From: Paraburkholderia oxyphila NBRC 105797
GTDB taxonomy: Bacteria > Pseudomonadota > Gammaproteobacteria > Burkholderiales > Burkholderiaceae
Direction: 5' to 3'
Length of the DNA stretch: 64,000 nucleotides
Assembly (NCBI RefSeq): GCF_000685075.1
Contig: NZ_BAYD01000012.1
Span: 109,236-173,235, forward strand
Both the position numbers and the translations under genes were made by a program. This document shows, piece after piece, positions 8,743 through 18,154 of this stretch. A model generated the notes under the pieces. It was given only the letters and a program-made list of their open reading frames with translations, was not told the DNA's origin and ran no database searches. Position 1 is the first letter of the stretch. Every line of letters starts with the position of its first letter.

Positions 8743-10242
8743 ATGGCCGAACCCAGCAGTCAGCAGCAGGAAGCCCAGCAGGGCGGCGCGACACTGGAAG
8801 CAAGCGAGTTCGCGAGCCTGCTGGAAAAGGAATTCAAGCCGCGCAGCGACAAGGCGAAGGAGGCCGTCGAGACGGCTGTGCGCACGCTGGCCGAGCAGGC
8901 CTTGCGCGACACCACTGTGGTGTCGGGCGACGTGCTCGCGACCATCGAGTCGCTGATCGCGCAGATCGACCAGAAGCTCACCGACCAGGTGAACCAGATC
9001 ATCCATTCCGAGGCGTTTCAGAAGGTGGAGAGCGCGTGGCGCGGGCTGCACTATCTGGTGAACAACACCGAGACCGACGAGACGCTCAAGATCCGCGTGA
9101 TGAACATCTCGAAGAACGAGCTGAACAAAACGCTCAAGAAATACAAGGGCACGGCGTGGGATCAGAGCCCGATCTTCAAGCGGCTCTATGAAGAGGAGTA
9201 CGGCCAGTTCGGCGGCGAACCCTATGGTGCGCTGGTGGCCGACTATTACTTCGACAACAGCGGCCCGGACGTGGACCTGCTCACGCAGATCGCCAAGGTG
9301 GCAGCCGCCGCGCACGCCCCCTTCATTGCGGGCGCGGACCCGTCGGTCATGCTGATGGATTCGTGGCAGGAGCTCGCCAATCCGCGCGATCTCACGAAGA
9401 TCTTCCAGACGCCCGAACATGCCGCCTGGCGCTCGCTGCGCGAATCGGAAGACTCGCGCTACATCGGTCTGGCCATGCCGCGCTTCCTCGCGCGCGCGCC
9501 GTACGGCGCAAAGACCAACCCGGTGGACGAGTTCGCCTTCGAGGAGGACACCGCGGGCGCGGACAGCAAGAAATATGCATGGGCCAACGCGGCCTACGCC
9601 ATGGCGACCAACATCAACCGCTCGTTCAAGCAATACGGCTGGTGCTCGCGCATTCGCGGCATCGAGTCGGGCGGCGCGGTCGAGAACCTGCCGGTGCATT
9701 CGTTCCCCACCGATGACGGCGGCGTGGACATGAAGTGCCCGACCGAGATCGCCATCAGCGACCGGCGCGAGGCGGAGCTGGCGAAGAACGGCTTCATGCC
9801 GCTCGTGCACAAGAAGAACTCCGACTTCGCGGCGTTCATCGGCGCGCAGTCGCTGCACAAGCCCGCCGAATACGAAGATCCCGACGCCACCGCGAACGCG
9901 AATCTCGCGGCGCGCCTGCCGTATCTGTTCGCGTGCAGCCGCTTTGCGCACTACCTCAAGTGCATCGTGCGCGACAAGATCGGCAGCTTCAAGGAAAAGG
10001 ATGACATGCAGCGCTGGCTGCAGAACTGGATTCTGCAATACGTGGACGGCGACCCCGCGCATTCGAGCGAGGAAACGAAGTCGCGCCGCCCGCTTGCTGC
10101 AGCCGAAGTCGTGATCGAGGAAGTCGAGGGCAATCCAGGCTATTACACGTCCAAGTTCTTCCTGCGTCCGCATTACCAGCTCGAGGGCCTTACGGTGTCG
10201 TTGCGGCTGGTGTCCAAGTTGCCGTCCGCCAAGGCGGCATAA
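8743..10242 (+). CDS. tssC: T6SS sheath large subunit TssC (VipB/ImpC)
   Basis: The 499-residue product matches TssC over its whole length. Typical segments are VESAWRGLHYLVNNTETDE, LMDSWQELANPRDLTKIFQ, SEDSRYIGLAMPRFLARAPY, NINRSFKQYGWCSRIRGIE and the C-terminal NWILQYVDGDPAHSSEETKS, followed by PGYYTSKFFLRPHYQLEGL. With TssB it forms the contractile sheath that drives secretion and is later unfolded by ClpV. The first 20 residues are Gln-rich and variable, as in other Burkholderiaceae copies. Confidence 0.97.
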   Translation: MAEPSSQQQEAQQGGATLEASEFASLLEKEFKPRSDKAKEAVETAVRTLAEQALRDTTVVSGDVLATIESLIAQIDQKLTDQVNQIIHSEAFQKVESAWRGLHYLVNNTETDETLKIRVMNISKNELNKTLKKYKGTAWDQSPIFKRLYEEEYGQFGGEPYGALVADYYFDNSGPDVDLLTQIAKVAAAAHAPFIAGADPSVMLMDSWQELANPRDLTKIFQTPEHAAWRSLRESEDSRYIGLAMPRFLARAPYGAKTNPVDEFAFEEDTAGADSKKYAWANAAYAMATNINRSFKQYGWCSRIRGIESGGAVENLPVHSFPTDDGGVDMKCPTEIAISDRREAELAKNGFMPLVHKKNSDFAAFIGAQSLHKPAEYEDPDATANANLAARLPYLFACSRFAHYLKCIVRDKIGSFKEKDDMQRWLQNWILQYVDGDPAHSSEETKSRRPLAAAEVVIEEVEGNPGYYTSKFFLRPHYQLEGLTVSLRLVSKLPSAKAA

Positions 10243-10320
10243 CCTGAGTGAATGCAAAACCCGCGCGTACCGGCGCAAATCAACGCGAACTGACGCGAAC
10301 CCTCAAAGTGGAGAACAGAC

Positions 10321-10809
10321 ATGGCCGTTGATATTTTCATCAAGATCGGCGACGTGAAGGGCGAGTCGCAGGACAAGTCGCACAAGGAAGAAATCGATGT
10401 GCTGGCATGGAGCTGGGGCATGTCGCAAAGCGGCACGATGCACATGGGCACGGGCGGCGGCGCGGGCAAGGTGAACGTGCAGGATCTGTCCTTCACCAAG
10501 TATGTCGACAAATCCACGCCGGTGCTGATGGGTGCGTGCGCGAAGGGCAGCCACTATGACACCGCGATACTCACGGTGCGCAAGGCGGGCGGCGACAATC
10601 CGCTCGAGTACTTCAAGATCACGTTCTCGGGCGTGCTGATTTCGTCGATCAGCGAAGGCGGCTCGGGCGGCGAGGATCGCTTCACGGAGAACATCACGAT
10701 CAACTTCGAGAAGTACCACGTGGAATACCAGCCGCAGAGCGCCAAGGGCGAGAAGGAAGGCGGCGTGGTCGAGACCAAGTGGGACATTGCGAAGAACGTT
10801 GCGGAGTAA
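10321..10809 (+). CDS. hcp: T6SS tube protein Hcp (TssD)
   Basis: The product has 162 residues, normal for Hcp. Characteristic features are MAVDIFIKIGDVKGESQD at the start, IDVLAWSWGMSQSGTMHMG, FTKYVDKSTPVLM, VRKAGGDNPLEYFKI and the C-terminal ENITINFEKYHVEYQPQ. Hexameric Hcp rings stack into the inner tube, which is expelled into target cells with VgrG and PAAR at its tip. The gene is followed by a GC-rich stem-loop before tagJ, consistent with separate adjustment of the abundant Hcp message. Confidence 0.97.
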   Translation: MAVDIFIKIGDVKGESQDKSHKEEIDVLAWSWGMSQSGTMHMGTGGGAGKVNVQDLSFTKYVDKSTPVLMGACAKGSHYDTAILTVRKAGGDNPLEYFKITFSGVLISSISEGGSGGEDRFTENITINFEKYHVEYQPQSAKGEKEGGVVETKWDIAKNVAE

Positions 10810-10821
10810 GCAGTCGAGTAC

Positions 10822-10853
10822 GGCGGCGCGCGCGAAAGGGGATTCGCGCCGCC
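10822..10853 (+). terminator. Stem-loop after hcp (partial terminator or RNA-stabilising hairpin)
   Basis: GGCGGCGCG at 10822-10830 can pair with CGCGCCGCC at 10845-10853. An alternative inner stem is CGCGAA/TTCGCG. No T-run follows, so it is more likely a processing or stability element than a full terminator. Confidence 0.5.
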
Positions 10854-10927
10854 GCCGGGCATGTCCGATCCGATCGACGCCCGATCGACGCCCGTAGTCC
10901 TTGCTGGCTTGACGGAGCAAATCGACA

Positions 10928-11779
10928 ATGACAGCAGAAGAGAGCTTGCGCGCCGGCGACCTCGACGCGTGCCTGAAGCAATTGCAGAACCAGGTGCGTG
11001 CAGACCCGGCCAACGCGTCGTACCGCGTGTTCCTGTTTCAGCTACTTGCCGTGCAGGGCGCGTGGGAGCGCGCGCTCACACAGCTCAACGTGGTGGGCGA
11101 TCTCGACGCCGCCGCGCTGCCGATGGTGCAGCTCTATCGCGACGCGCTCCAATGCGAGGCGCTGCGCGAAGACGTCTTCACGGGGCGGCGCGCGCCGCTC
11201 ATTTTCGGCGAGCCGACTGCCTGGCTCGCACTCCTGATCGAAGCGCTGCGCCTCGACGGCGCGGGCGACTTCAAGGCAGCGGCCGCATGCCGCGCCAATG
11301 CGCTGGAGAGCGCGCTGCCCACGGCGGGCACGCTCAACGGCGAGCCCTTTGCGTGGATCGCCGATACCGACTCGCGCCTCGGTCCCACGCTCGAAGTGAT
11401 CCTCAACGGCCGCTATTACTGGGTGCCGTTCGAGCGCATCCACCGCATCGAGCTCGAGGCGCCGGACGACCTGCGCGACCGTGTGTGGATGCCGGCGGTC
11501 TTTACGTGGGCCAACGAGGGCCAGGCGGCGGGGCTCATTCCCGTGCGCTATCCGGGCACGCTGGCCGCCAACGCGGCGAGCGGCCAGACCGACAACGCGC
11601 TGGCGCTCGCGCGCGCGACCGAGTGGGAAGAGGCCGGCGGCGGCGAATTCGACGAGGCGCACCCGGTCGGGCAGCGCATGTTCACGACCGACGAAAACGA
11701 CTACGCGCTCTTCGACGTGCGCACGCTCGTGCTCGATGCCGAGGCGCCCGCGGGCGGCGGTGCGCAAGACCATGGCTGA
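10928..11779 (+). CDS. tagJ: T6SS accessory protein TagJ (ImpE/SciE family)
   Basis: The product has 283 residues. ImpE-type features are a TPR-like N-terminal half (AEESLRAGDLDACLKQLQN, then FLFQLLAVQGAWERALTQLN) and the conserved C-terminal EVILNGRYYWVPFERIHRIE, DLRDRVWMPAVFTWANEGQ and PVRYPGTLAAN. TagJ proteins bind the TssB/TssC sheath and assist ClpV in some T6SS classes. The ATG at 10928 follows GGAGCAA at about 10914. The last codons overlap tssE by 8 bases, implying translational coupling. Confidence 0.93.
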   Translation: MTAEESLRAGDLDACLKQLQNQVRADPANASYRVFLFQLLAVQGAWERALTQLNVVGDLDAAALPMVQLYRDALQCEALREDVFTGRRAPLIFGEPTAWLALLIEALRLDGAGDFKAAAACRANALESALPTAGTLNGEPFAWIADTDSRLGPTLEVILNGRYYWVPFERIHRIELEAPDDLRDRVWMPAVFTWANEGQAAGLIPVRYPGTLAANAASGQTDNALALARATEWEEAGGGEFDEAHPVGQRMFTTDENDYALFDVRTLVLDAEAPAGGGAQDHG

Positions 11780-12284
11780 GCCGACGGGCCGCGACCGCCT
11801 GCAGCCCGCGTTGCTCGACCGGCTGACCGATCTCGAGCCCGGCACCAAGGTCGAGAGCCGCGAGCGCCGCGTGCTCTCGATGCGGGCGCTGCGCCAGGGC
11901 GTGCAGCGCGATCTCGCGTGGCTGCTCAACGCCAGCGGGCTGGGCTCCGTTCAGGACCTGTCCGCGTGGCCGCTCGTCGAGCGCTCGGTGGTCAACTTCG
12001 GCTTCCCCGACATTGCGGGCAAGACCGCGTCGAGCATGAACCTCGCGCGCCTCGAGCGGCAGATACGCGACGTGATCGTGGCGTTCGAGCCGCGCATCCT
12101 GCGCGATACGGTGAAGGTGACGGCGGTGTTGCAGGAGGAAACGACGGGCCATCACAACACGGTCGTGTTCGCGATCGAAGGGGACTTGTGGGCGCAGCCG
12201 TATCCGGAGCGGCTCTACTTTCGCACCGAGCTCGACCTCGAAGGCGGCGAAGTGCGCGTGATCGACCAGGGCGCGGCGCGCTGA
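11772..12284 (+). CDS. tssE: T6SS baseplate protein TssE (gp25-like)
   Basis: The product has 170 residues from ATG 11772, overlapping the tagJ stop by 8 bases. It shows the gp25/TssE motifs: RLQPALLDRLTDLEPG at the N-terminus, RDLAWLLNAS, VVNFGFPDIAG, LERQIRDVIVAFEPRIL and the C-terminal beta segment LYFRTELDLEGGEVRVID. TssE acts as the wedge protein that starts sheath polymerisation at the baseplate. Family length is usually 130-170. Confidence 0.95.
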   Translation: MAEPTGRDRLQPALLDRLTDLEPGTKVESRERRVLSMRALRQGVQRDLAWLLNASGLGSVQDLSAWPLVERSVVNFGFPDIAGKTASSMNLARLERQIRDVIVAFEPRILRDTVKVTAVLQEETTGHHNTVVFAIEGDLWAQPYPERLYFRTELDLEGGEVRVIDQGAAR

Positions 12285-12311
12285 AGACGAGCCAGAGACA
12301 AAGAAGCGACG

Positions 12312-14189
12312 ATGAATCCCGACCTGATCCGCTATTACAACCAGGAGCTCGCGCATCTGCGCGAGATGGGCAGCGAATTCGCGCGCGAGTTTCCGAAGGT
12401 GGCGGGGCGCCTTGGCCTCGAAGGGCTCGATTGCGCCGACCCCTATGTCGAGCGCCTGCTCGAAGGCTTCAGCTTTCTCGCGGCGCGCGTGCAGTTGAAG
12501 ATCGACGCCGAGTTTCCGCGCTTCACGCAGCATCTCGCGGAACTCGTCTATCCGCATTACCTCGCGCCCACGCCCTCGATGGCGGTCGTGCACATGCAGC
12601 CCGATCTCGCGCATCCGGCGCTCGCGGCCGGCGTGAGCGTGCCGCGCGGCAGCGCGCTGCACGCGGTGCTCGACAAGAACGGCTCGACGCGCTGCGAATA
12701 CCGCACGGCGCATGCGCTCACGCTCTGGCCCGTGGAGATCGCGGAGGCCCGGTTCTTCACGCATACCGGCGCGCTGGGCGGCGCGGACATGGCGCTGCCG
12801 CCTGGGGTGAAGGCCGGCGTGCGTCTGCGCCTGCGCACGACGGGCGGCGTGAAGTTCAGCCAGCTCGCGCTCGATACGCTTACGCTTTATTTGCGCGGCG
12901 CGGACTCGCTGCCGGCGCGGCTTTACGAACGCCTGCTCGCCTCGTGCGTGGGCGTGGCGGTGCTGCCGGTCGCGCGGCCCGCGCCGTGGCACCGGCTGTT
13001 GCCGAAGAGCGCCGTCAAGCCTGTCGGCTTCGACGACGACGAAGCGCTCCTGCCGGTGAGCCGCCAGTCGTTTCAGGGCTTTCGCCTGTTGCAGGAATAT
13101 TTCGCGTTCCCGCAGCGCTTTCTCTTCGTCGCCATCGACGGCTTGCAGGGCGCGCTGCGCGCCTGCGCCGAAAACGAGGTGGAAGTGATCGTGCTGCTCG
13201 ACCGCGCGGACCCGCTGCTCGAGCAGACGCTCGACGCCAGCCACTTCGCGCTCCATTGCACGCCCGCGATCAACCTGTTCGCGCGCCGCGCCGACCGCAT
13301 CGCCTTCGACCCCGCGCAATTCGAGTATCAGGTGATTGCGGACCGCACGCGGCCGCTCGACTTCGAGATCTACCGCATCGAGGAAGTGACGGGCTATGGC
13401 GCGGGCTCGAACGAGGAGCAGCGCTTCGAGCCGTTCTATCACGCGCGCGATCTTTCCGCGGGCGAGCAGGCGAGCGCGTACTACCAGGTGCGCCGCGAGC
13501 GGCGGCTGCAGTCCTCGCGCGCGCGCGAGCGCGGCCAGCGCACGAGCTACCTCGGCAGCGAAACCTTCATTGCCCTCGTGGACGCGGCCAACGCGCCGTA
13601 TCGCGCGGACTTGCGGCAGCTCGGCCTCAAGGTGCTCTGCACCAACCGCGACTTGCCGCTCACGCTTTCCACGGGCACCGGCGCGTCGGATTTCACGCTG
13701 GGCGTGGAAGCGCCCGTTGAGAGCGTGCGCTGCGTGAGCGGGCCGAGCCGGCCCTTGCCGTCGTTCGCGCACGGCGCGGTGGCATGGCGGCTCCTGAGCC
13801 ATCTTTCGTTGAACTACAGTTCGCTGATCGACTCGGACGCAGCCACGGGCGCGCGGGCGTTGCGCGATTTGCTGAGCCTCTATTGCCCGGTGGACGATCC
13901 CGCGGCGCAGCGCCAGATCGAGGGCGTGCGCTCGGTCGAGGCCAAGCCCGTCACGCGGCGGCTGCCCGTGCCGGGGCCGATCGTGTTCGGGCGCGGCCAG
14001 CAGGTGAGCGTGACGTTCGACGAGACGGCCTTCGAAGGCTCCGGTGCGTTCGTGCTGGGCGCCGTGCTGGCGCGCTATTTTTCACTGTACGTCTCGTTGA
14101 ATTCGTTCACCGAGACCGTGGTGCGCACGACGGCGCGCGGCGATATCATGCGCTGGCCAGCGAGGGCGGGACAATGCTGGACCATCTGA
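12312..14189 (+). CDS. tssF: T6SS baseplate protein TssF
   Basis: The product has 625 residues. It begins MNPDLIRYYNQELAHLREMG, continues EFAREFPKVAGRLGLEG, and contains YVERLLEGFSFLAARVQLKI, the invariant N-terminal signature of TssF (VasA/ImpG). Further along are HCTPAINLFARRADRI, SYLGSETFIALVD and LPLTLSTGTGASDF. TssF pairs with TssG in the baseplate wedge. It overlaps tssG by 16 bases. Confidence 0.96.
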   Translation: MNPDLIRYYNQELAHLREMGSEFAREFPKVAGRLGLEGLDCADPYVERLLEGFSFLAARVQLKIDAEFPRFTQHLAELVYPHYLAPTPSMAVVHMQPDLAHPALAAGVSVPRGSALHAVLDKNGSTRCEYRTAHALTLWPVEIAEARFFTHTGALGGADMALPPGVKAGVRLRLRTTGGVKFSQLALDTLTLYLRGADSLPARLYERLLASCVGVAVLPVARPAPWHRLLPKSAVKPVGFDDDEALLPVSRQSFQGFRLLQEYFAFPQRFLFVAIDGLQGALRACAENEVEVIVLLDRADPLLEQTLDASHFALHCTPAINLFARRADRIAFDPAQFEYQVIADRTRPLDFEIYRIEEVTGYGAGSNEEQRFEPFYHARDLSAGEQASAYYQVRRERRLQSSRARERGQRTSYLGSETFIALVDAANAPYRADLRQLGLKVLCTNRDLPLTLSTGTGASDFTLGVEAPVESVRCVSGPSRPLPSFAHGAVAWRLLSHLSLNYSSLIDSDAATGARALRDLLSLYCPVDDPAAQRQIEGVRSVEAKPVTRRLPVPGPIVFGRGQQVSVTFDETAFEGSGAFVLGAVLARYFSLYVSLNSFTETVVRTTARGDIMRWPARAGQCWTI

Positions 14190-15337
14190 CCGTGCTGCGG
14201 CTGCTCGAAGACGAGGCGTACCGCTTCGACTTCTTCCAGGCGGTGCGCCTGATCGAAAACGCGTGGCCCGAGCGGCCGCGCGTGGGCGAGTCGCTGCGCC
14301 CGCGCGACGACGCCGTGCGTTTCACGCAACGCCCCGAGCTCGTGTTCCACCCCACGACACTGGCTGCCTTTTCGCAGCATGGCGAGGGCAGGGCGCCGCG
14401 CCTCGCCGTGAACTTCTTTGGCCTGCTCGGGCCGCATGGCGCGCTGCCCACGCATTTGACCGAATATATCCGCGACCGCGAGCGCAATGCCGACGACCCC
14501 ACCTTCGCGCGCTTTCTCGACTTGTTCCAGCACCGTATGGTGAGCCTGTTCTATCGGGCATGGGCCAATGCACAGCCCGCAGTGAGCCTCGAGCGGCCGG
14601 GGCGCGACCGTTTCGCGGTGTATGTGGGCGCGACCTTCGGCATGGGCGAAACGGCGCTGCGCGAGCGCGATGCCGTGCCCGATTTCGCGAAGCTGCATTT
14701 CGCGGGGTTGCTGGGTGCGCCCACGCGTTCGGCATCGGGGCTCGCGCTGATCCTCACGCGCTTTTTCCGGCTGCCCGTATCGATCGAGCAGTGGGTGGGC
14801 CACTGGATGCCGCTGCCGGCCGAGTCGCGCACGCGCATGGGCGCGCGCGACGGCTCTTCGGCGCTTGGTGTCTCCACGCTGCTGGGCGCGCGCGTATGGG
14901 ATTGCCAGCACAAGTTCCGCGTCGTGATCGGGCCGCTGTCGCTCGCCGACTACGAACGCTTCCTGCCCGGCGGCGAGAGCCTCAAGCGGCTGGTCGACTG
15001 GGTGCGCAACTACGTGCGCGACGGGCTCGACTGGGACGTGAACCTGCAACTGCGCGAGGCCGAGGTGCCGCGCCTGAAGCTCGGCGCGCATGCGCGGCTC
15101 GGGCTCACGAGCTGGGTGCTCAGCGGCGCGGCGCAAGGCGACCAGCGGCAGTTGAAGCTCAATCCCGCGAGCGGCACCGCTGCGCGCACGCGGACCGGTG
15201 CGGCGCACGAAGGGACCGCGGCAGGGACGCAAGCACAAATGCAGACACAAACGCAGGAGCCGATGCGCGAGCCGCCACAGGACGACGCGCAAGGCGCGGT
15301 AGAACACGCAGCGCTCGACATTCACCCGGGAGAATGA
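14174..15337 (+). CDS. tssG: T6SS baseplate protein TssG
   Basis: The product has 387 residues from ATG 14174. The frame is open upstream but that extension lies inside tssF and is not family-like. TssG motifs are RFDFFQAVRLIENAWPERPR near residue 18, LAVNFFGLLGPHGALPTHLT, RDRERNADDPTFARFLDLFQ, and HRMVSLFYRAWANAQP. The C-terminal conserved part ends with LGLTSWVLSG. The last 50 residues (Thr/Ala/Gln-rich, with QAQMQTQTQ) lie beyond the usual family end and look like a disordered extension. It completes the TssEFGK baseplate set. Confidence 0.94.
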   Translation: MLDHLTVLRLLEDEAYRFDFFQAVRLIENAWPERPRVGESLRPRDDAVRFTQRPELVFHPTTLAAFSQHGEGRAPRLAVNFFGLLGPHGALPTHLTEYIRDRERNADDPTFARFLDLFQHRMVSLFYRAWANAQPAVSLERPGRDRFAVYVGATFGMGETALRERDAVPDFAKLHFAGLLGAPTRSASGLALILTRFFRLPVSIEQWVGHWMPLPAESRTRMGARDGSSALGVSTLLGARVWDCQHKFRVVIGPLSLADYERFLPGGESLKRLVDWVRNYVRDGLDWDVNLQLREAEVPRLKLGAHARLGLTSWVLSGAAQGDQRQLKLNPASGTAARTRTGAAHEGTAAGTQAQMQTQTQEPMREPPQDDAQGAVEHAALDIHPGE

Positions 15338-15341
15338 AGAC

Positions 15342-18077
15342 ATGGCCGAAATCAAGCGTGCAGCGCTCTTTGGCAAGCTCAACCAGCTAGGCTTTCGCGC
15401 GCTCGAAAGCGCGAACATGTTTTGCCGTCTGCGCGGCAACCCCTATATCGAACTGGTGCACTGGTTCCATCAGATCCTGCAGCTGCAGGACTCGGACCTG
15501 CACCGGCTCGTGCGCCACTACGGGATCGACCCGGCGCGGCTCGCGGGCGATCTCACCGCGGCGCTCGACCGGCTGCCGCGCGGCGCTTCGTCGGTCACGG
15601 ACATCTCCTCGCAGGTGGAGGAGGCCGTCGAGCGCGGCTGGGTGTTCGGCTCGCTGATGTTCGGCGAGTCGCAGGTGCGCACCGGCCATCTGATCGTCGG
15701 ACTCCTGAAGACCCCCTCGCTGCGCAATACGCTCTACGGCATCTCGCGACAGTTCGAGCAGATCAAGCTCGATGCGCTGTGCGAAGAGTTCGACCGCCTG
15801 CTGCGCGATTCGCCCGAAGCGGCAATGGGCGCGAGCGACGGCTTCCAGGCGAACGCGGGCGCCGGTGCAGACGGCGACGCCGCCGGCATGCCGCCCGCTG
15901 CGATGGGCAAGCAGGAGGCGCTGCGCCGCTTCACCACCGATCTCACCGAGCAGGCGCGCAGCGGCAAGCTCGATCCCATCGTGGGCCGCGACGAGGAAAT
16001 CCGCCAGGTGGTGGACATTCTGATGCGGCGGCGCCAGAACAACCCGATCCTCACGGGTGAGGCCGGCGTCGGCAAGACCGCGGTGGTGGAGGGCTTCGCG
16101 CAGCGCATCGTGGCGGGCGACGTGCCGCCCTCGCTGCGCGACGTCGAGCTGCGGACACTCGACGTGGGCCTCCTGCAGGCCGGCGCGAGCATGAAGGGCG
16201 AATTCGAGAACCGGCTGCGCCAGGTGATCGAAGAAGTTCAGGCCTCCGAAAAGCCCGTGATTCTCTTTATCGACGAAGCCCATACGCTGGTGGGCGCGGG
16301 CGGCGCGGCGGGCACCGGCGATGCCGCCAACCTGCTCAAGCCCGCGCTCGCGCGCGGCACGCTGCGCACCGTGGCGGCCACGACCTGGGCCGAGTACAAG
16401 AAGCACATCGAGAAGGACCCCGCGCTCACGCGGCGCTTCCAGGTCGTGCAGGTGGGCGAGCCGGACGAAGAGAAGGCCATCCGCATGATGCGCGGCGTGG
16501 CCTCGACGATGGAGCAGCACCACAAGGTGCAGGTGCTCGACGAGGCGCTCGAGGCGGCGGTGCGGCTCTCACACCGCTATATACCGGCGCGCCAACTGCC
16601 CGACAAGTCGGTGAGTCTGCTCGATACGGCGTGCGCGCGCGTGGCCGTGAGCCAGCATGCCACGCCGCCCTCGGTGGACGACGCGCGCAAGCGCATCGCC
16701 GCGCTCGAAACGGAGCTCGAGATCATCGGCCGCGAGAAGGCGGTGGGCATCGAGACGCGCGAGCGTGAAACGTCGGCCAGCGAAAAGCTCGCGGTGGAGC
16801 GCGAACGGCTCGCGCAACTCGAAGCGCGCTGGGAGACCGAGAAGGGGCTGGTCGAGCGCATTCTCGCGTTGCGCGCCCAGCTGCGCGAGCGCACGGGCAA
16901 GGTGGAAGGCGGAACAGGCACATCGGGCACATCGGGCGAGGGCGCGGCGCAAGCCGTCAATGCCACTAACGACACGGCGCCGATCGATGCCGAAGCGCTG
17001 CGCGCCGAGCTGCGCGAATTGCAGGGGCAGCTCGCGAGCCATCAGGGCGAGGAGCCGCTGATCCTGCCCACCGTGGACCGCCAGGCCGTGGCTTCGGTCG
17101 TGCAGGACTGGACTGGCATTCCAGTAGGCCGCATGGTGCGCAACGAGATCGAGAACGTCCTGAAGCTGGCCGAAAATCTGAACAAGCGCATCATCGGCCA
17201 GGGCCACGCCACCGAGATGATCGCGCGGCGCATCCAGACCTCGCGCGCGGGCCTCGACAATCCGAACAAGCCGATTGGCGTGTTCATGCTCGCGGGCACC
17301 TCGGGCGTGGGCAAGACCGAGACGGCGCTGGCGCTCGCCGAAGTGCTTTACGGCGGCGAGCAGAACGTCATCACGATCAACATGAGCGAGTACCAGGAGG
17401 CGCACACGGTGTCCTCGCTCAAGGGTGCGCCCCCGGGCTACGTGGGCTACGGCGAGGGCGGCGTGCTCACCGAGGCCGTGCGGCGGCGCCCCTATAGCGT
17501 GGTGCTGCTCGACGAGGTGGAGAAGGCGCACCCCGACGTGCATGAGATCTTCTTCCAGGTGTTCGACAAGGGCTGGATGGAGGACGGCGAGGGCCGCGTG
17601 ATCGACTTCAAGAACACGCTGATCCTGCTCACCACCAACGCTGGCACCGACCTCATCACGAATCTTTGCAAGGATCCCGAACTGATGCCCGATCCCGAGG
17701 GCATCGCGAAGGCGCTGCGCGAGCCCTTGCTCAAGGTGTTTCCGCCCGCGCTGCTCGGGCGCGTGGTGACGATCCCGTACTACCCGCTCTCCGACGAAAT
17801 GCTGGGCGCGATCATCCGACTGCAGCTCTCGCGCATCGAGAAGCGGCTGCGCGTCTCGCACAAGGTGCCGTTCCTCTACGACGACGAGGTGGTCAAGCTG
17901 ATCGCGAGCCGCTGCACGGAGCTGGAGAGCGGCGGGCGCATGATCGATGCGATTCTGACCAACACCTTGCTGCCGCGCGTCTCCACGGAGTTCCTCACGC
18001 GCATGATGAACGGCGGCAGTGTGACGAAGGTGCAGGTGGGCGCGCGCGACGGCGAGTTCGTCTATACGTTTGATTGA
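15342..18077 (+). CDS. clpV: T6SS AAA+ unfoldase ClpV (TssH)
   Basis: The product has 911 residues. A Clp N-terminal domain spans about 1-160 (WFHQILQLQDSDLHRLVRHY). The first AAA module has Walker A GEAGVGKTAVVEG near residue 239 and Walker B VILFIDEAHTLVGAGG. A coiled middle region follows at about 430-560, carrying a Gly/Thr-rich insert (GGTGTSGTSGEG). The second AAA module has GTSGVGKTETALALAE near 652 and VVLLDEVEKAHPDV. The substitution pattern and the T6SS context separate it from housekeeping ClpB. ClpV hydrolyses ATP to extract TssC from contracted sheaths so the subunits can be reused. The start lies 4 bases after the tssG stop. Confidence 0.97.
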   Translation: MAEIKRAALFGKLNQLGFRALESANMFCRLRGNPYIELVHWFHQILQLQDSDLHRLVRHYGIDPARLAGDLTAALDRLPRGASSVTDISSQVEEAVERGWVFGSLMFGESQVRTGHLIVGLLKTPSLRNTLYGISRQFEQIKLDALCEEFDRLLRDSPEAAMGASDGFQANAGAGADGDAAGMPPAAMGKQEALRRFTTDLTEQARSGKLDPIVGRDEEIRQVVDILMRRRQNNPILTGEAGVGKTAVVEGFAQRIVAGDVPPSLRDVELRTLDVGLLQAGASMKGEFENRLRQVIEEVQASEKPVILFIDEAHTLVGAGGAAGTGDAANLLKPALARGTLRTVAATTWAEYKKHIEKDPALTRRFQVVQVGEPDEEKAIRMMRGVASTMEQHHKVQVLDEALEAAVRLSHRYIPARQLPDKSVSLLDTACARVAVSQHATPPSVDDARKRIAALETELEIIGREKAVGIETRERETSASEKLAVERERLAQLEARWETEKGLVERILALRAQLRERTGKVEGGTGTSGTSGEGAAQAVNATNDTAPIDAEALRAELRELQGQLASHQGEEPLILPTVDRQAVASVVQDWTGIPVGRMVRNEIENVLKLAENLNKRIIGQGHATEMIARRIQTSRAGLDNPNKPIGVFMLAGTSGVGKTETALALAEVLYGGEQNVITINMSEYQEAHTVSSLKGAPPGYVGYGEGGVLTEAVRRRPYSVVLLDEVEKAHPDVHEIFFQVFDKGWMEDGEGRVIDFKNTLILLTTNAGTDLITNLCKDPELMPDPEGIAKALREPLLKVFPPALLGRVVTIPYYPLSDEMLGAIIRLQLSRIEKRLRVSHKVPFLYDDEVVKLIASRCTELESGGRMIDAILTNTLLPRVSTEFLTRMMNGGSVTKVQVGARDGEFVYTFD

Positions 18078-18154
18078 GCGTTCGAGTGGGCAGCGCGCGA
18101 TCCAGCGTGATCCGGCGCGCGCAAGAGCGCAAAAGAGAACAGGGGAGAAAGACC

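Noticed and set aside
7270..10278. 1002-codon ORF on the minus strand across tssA, tssB and tssC
   Set aside because: It is antisense to three clear T6SS genes. The translation is Arg/Leu/His-rich without domains, which is normal for open antisense frames in GC-rich DNA.
11682..13802. 706-codon minus-strand ORF across tssE and tssF
   Set aside because: Same shadow effect. The plus-strand genes have full family motifs and the antisense product has none.
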